Shown here: positions 63,100 to 64,000 of the stretch, piece by piece
Layout of the letters: every line of letters begins with the position of its first letter
Position numbering within the stretch: position 1 is the first letter of the stretch
Source: CBDDGJ01 sp965199285
GTDB lineage: Bacteria > Pseudomonadota > Alphaproteobacteria > RS24
Length of the DNA stretch: 64,000 nucleotides
NCBI GenBank assembly: GCA_965199285.1
Contig: OZ240687.1
Coordinates: forward strand, 434,001-498,000
Direction of reading: 5' to 3'
Made by a program: the position numbers and the translations under genes
Notes under the pieces: model-generated
The model's input: the letters and a program-made list of their open reading frames with translations, nothing else
What the model was told of the DNA's origin: nothing
The model's database searches: none

Positions 63100-64000
63100 A
63101 TTTGAAGATGCGCTAGGACTAGAAATTGGCGAAGTCCATGAAATTTACAGAAATTTTTCTAATAAAAAACTGCCCGAGATATATAAGAAGTTTGGTTTTG
63201 GTCAAGAAATCATTGATAAAGCACAAGGGTCTTATCTAGAAACACGCTCAGGGCGAAAAATCCTCGATCTTACAGGGGGATTAGGAGTAGCTAATTTTGG
63301 TCACAACCACCCTAGAGTTATGAATGTGCGGCGTAAATTCTGTGAAGATATGCGACCTGAAATTCATAAAAGTTACTTCAATCCTATACTTGCGGCAGCA
63401 TCTTTTAACCTTGCAAAGGTTCTTGGACACGGGCTCACATATTCGTTTTTTTGTAACAGCGGTGCCGAAAGCATCGATGGTGCTCTAAAGATTACCTATA
63501 AACGTCATCAGGGGAGACGCAAATATGTTCTCCATTCTGATCGCTCATTTCATGGTAAAACAATAGGAGCCGGTTCGCTTAGTGCCGGGGATAATTTTGT
63601 TGGTGGAAAGAGCCGCTTCTTTTTTCAGAAAATACCGGGTGTAATTCAGTATAATTTTAATTCTTTTGAATCGATCAAAGAAGAATGTGACAGGGTTAGA
63701 CCAGAAAATGTCTACGCTATTTTTATTGAACCGTTTAGTTGTTCGACATTGACACCATGCGATCAACAGTTTCTTAAAAAGGTTCGCGCGTATTGTCACC
63801 AACACAAAATTTCTCTGGTTTTTGATGAAATATATTCAGGGTTTGCTAAATGTGGATATGATTTTTATTTCCATAAATATGGTATTGTACCAGATGTGAT
63901 TTGCCTTTCCAAAGCGCTGGGCGGCGGGAAAGCCAGTATTAGTGCTTATGTTTCAAATGAAGCTGTACATTCTGAAGCCTATGGTACAATTGGCGGGGCG
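63092..64000 (+). CDS. class-III pyridoxal-phosphate aminotransferase (runs off right edge)
   Basis: ATG at 63092 begins MYKFEDALGLEIGEVHEIYR, and the frame stays open for 303 codons to the window end. Class-III marks: LDLTGGLGVANFGHNHPRV, SFFCNSGAESIDGALKIT, the FIEPF segment, PLP-binding Asp in VFDEIYSGFAKCG, and Lys in LSKALGGGKASISAY. Relatives include acetylornithine and diaminobutyrate aminotransferases and biosynthetic-cluster enzymes; the amino-donor/acceptor pair cannot be told here. The rest of the gene and its neighbours lie outside the window. Confidence 0.88.
   Translation, partial: MYKFEDALGLEIGEVHEIYRNFSNKKLPEIYKKFGFGQEIIDKAQGSYLETRSGRKILDLTGGLGVANFGHNHPRVMNVRRKFCEDMRPEIHKSYFNPILAAASFNLAKVLGHGLTYSFFCNSGAESIDGALKITYKRHQGRRKYVLHSDRSFHGKTIGAGSLSAGDNFVGGKSRFFFQKIPGVIQYNFNSFESIKEECDRVRPENVYAIFIEPFSCSTLTPCDQQFLKKVRAYCHQHKISLVFDEIYSGFAKCGYDFYFHKYGIVPDVICLSKALGGGKASISAYVSNEAVHSEAYGTIGGA

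Noticed and set aside
1..64000. CRISPR arrays, prophage genes, rRNA genes
   Set aside because: No regularly spaced repeats, phage structural genes or rRNA sequence were seen; the only mobile element noted is the decayed IS.

Overview
The window reads as a chromosomal segment of a compact, moderately AT-rich alphaproteobacterium, probably marine. The evidence is the SUF operon order headed by an IscR-type regulator, the bactofilin/M23 peptidase pair, the Bcp/DUF455 pair, two large TonB receptors, and periplasmic tryptophan tryptophylquinone (TTQ) amine dehydrogenases. Genus cannot be fixed from the sequence alone.

Left half (about 1-35,300) is a catabolic island for aromatic amines, amides and arylacetic acids. 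From the left edge, on the minus strand, come a decayed penicillin-G-acylase-like gene split by a decayed IS3-family element, a DUF485/sodium-solute symporter pair, a TonB receptor, a secreted amidase, paaEDCBA (phenylacetyl-CoA epoxidase type), a Rieske oxygenase, hpaE and hpaF. These appear to be one long transcription unit read from about 15.7 kb down to 1. Around it are hpaR, a LigAB-type extradiol dioxygenase, hpaG, hpaI and hpaH, which together complete the homoprotocatechuate (3,4-dihydroxyphenylacetate) meta-cleavage route. An aldehyde dehydrogenase and an AraC regulator lead into a first TTQ amine dehydrogenase locus (heavy chain, light chain, two cytochromes c). A second TonB receptor, a second aldehyde dehydrogenase, an acyl-CoA ligase and a second TTQ locus (cytochrome, light chain, MauD, MauE, heavy chain) follow on the minus strand, next to a TetR regulator. 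The inferred flow is: arylalkylamine to aldehyde (periplasm), to arylacetate, to homoprotocatechuate, to ring-cleavage products, to succinate and pyruvate. The second locus may instead feed an acid into a CoA ester.

Middle (35,400-45,850): a metallo-beta-lactamase-fold hydrolase, tRNA-Asp(GTC), a small unknown gene, acyl-CoA thioesterase, glutathione transferase, and an iron-sulfur assembly operon (iscR-like, nifS-like, sufBCDS, sufT, sufA) with an IscR type-1-like palindrome upstream.

Right (45,850-64,000): housekeeping and envelope genes: alpha/beta hydrolase, anmK, tyrS, a giant AsmA/YhdP-like protein, bcp, a DUF455 ferritin-like protein, M23 peptidase with bactofilin, prfB with a programmed +1 frameshift, a class A penicillin-binding protein, an AmiC-type amidase, RNase E/G, and a class-III aminotransferase running off the right edge.

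Most notable: two paralogous TTQ dehydrogenase loci that seem to share one set of maturation genes; a homoprotocatechuate pathway without the usual HpaBC hydroxylase but with a Rieske oxygenase and an isolated paaABCDE set in the same operon; and a shared ACATGTT-type palindrome at three promoters that probably marks the HpaR regulon.
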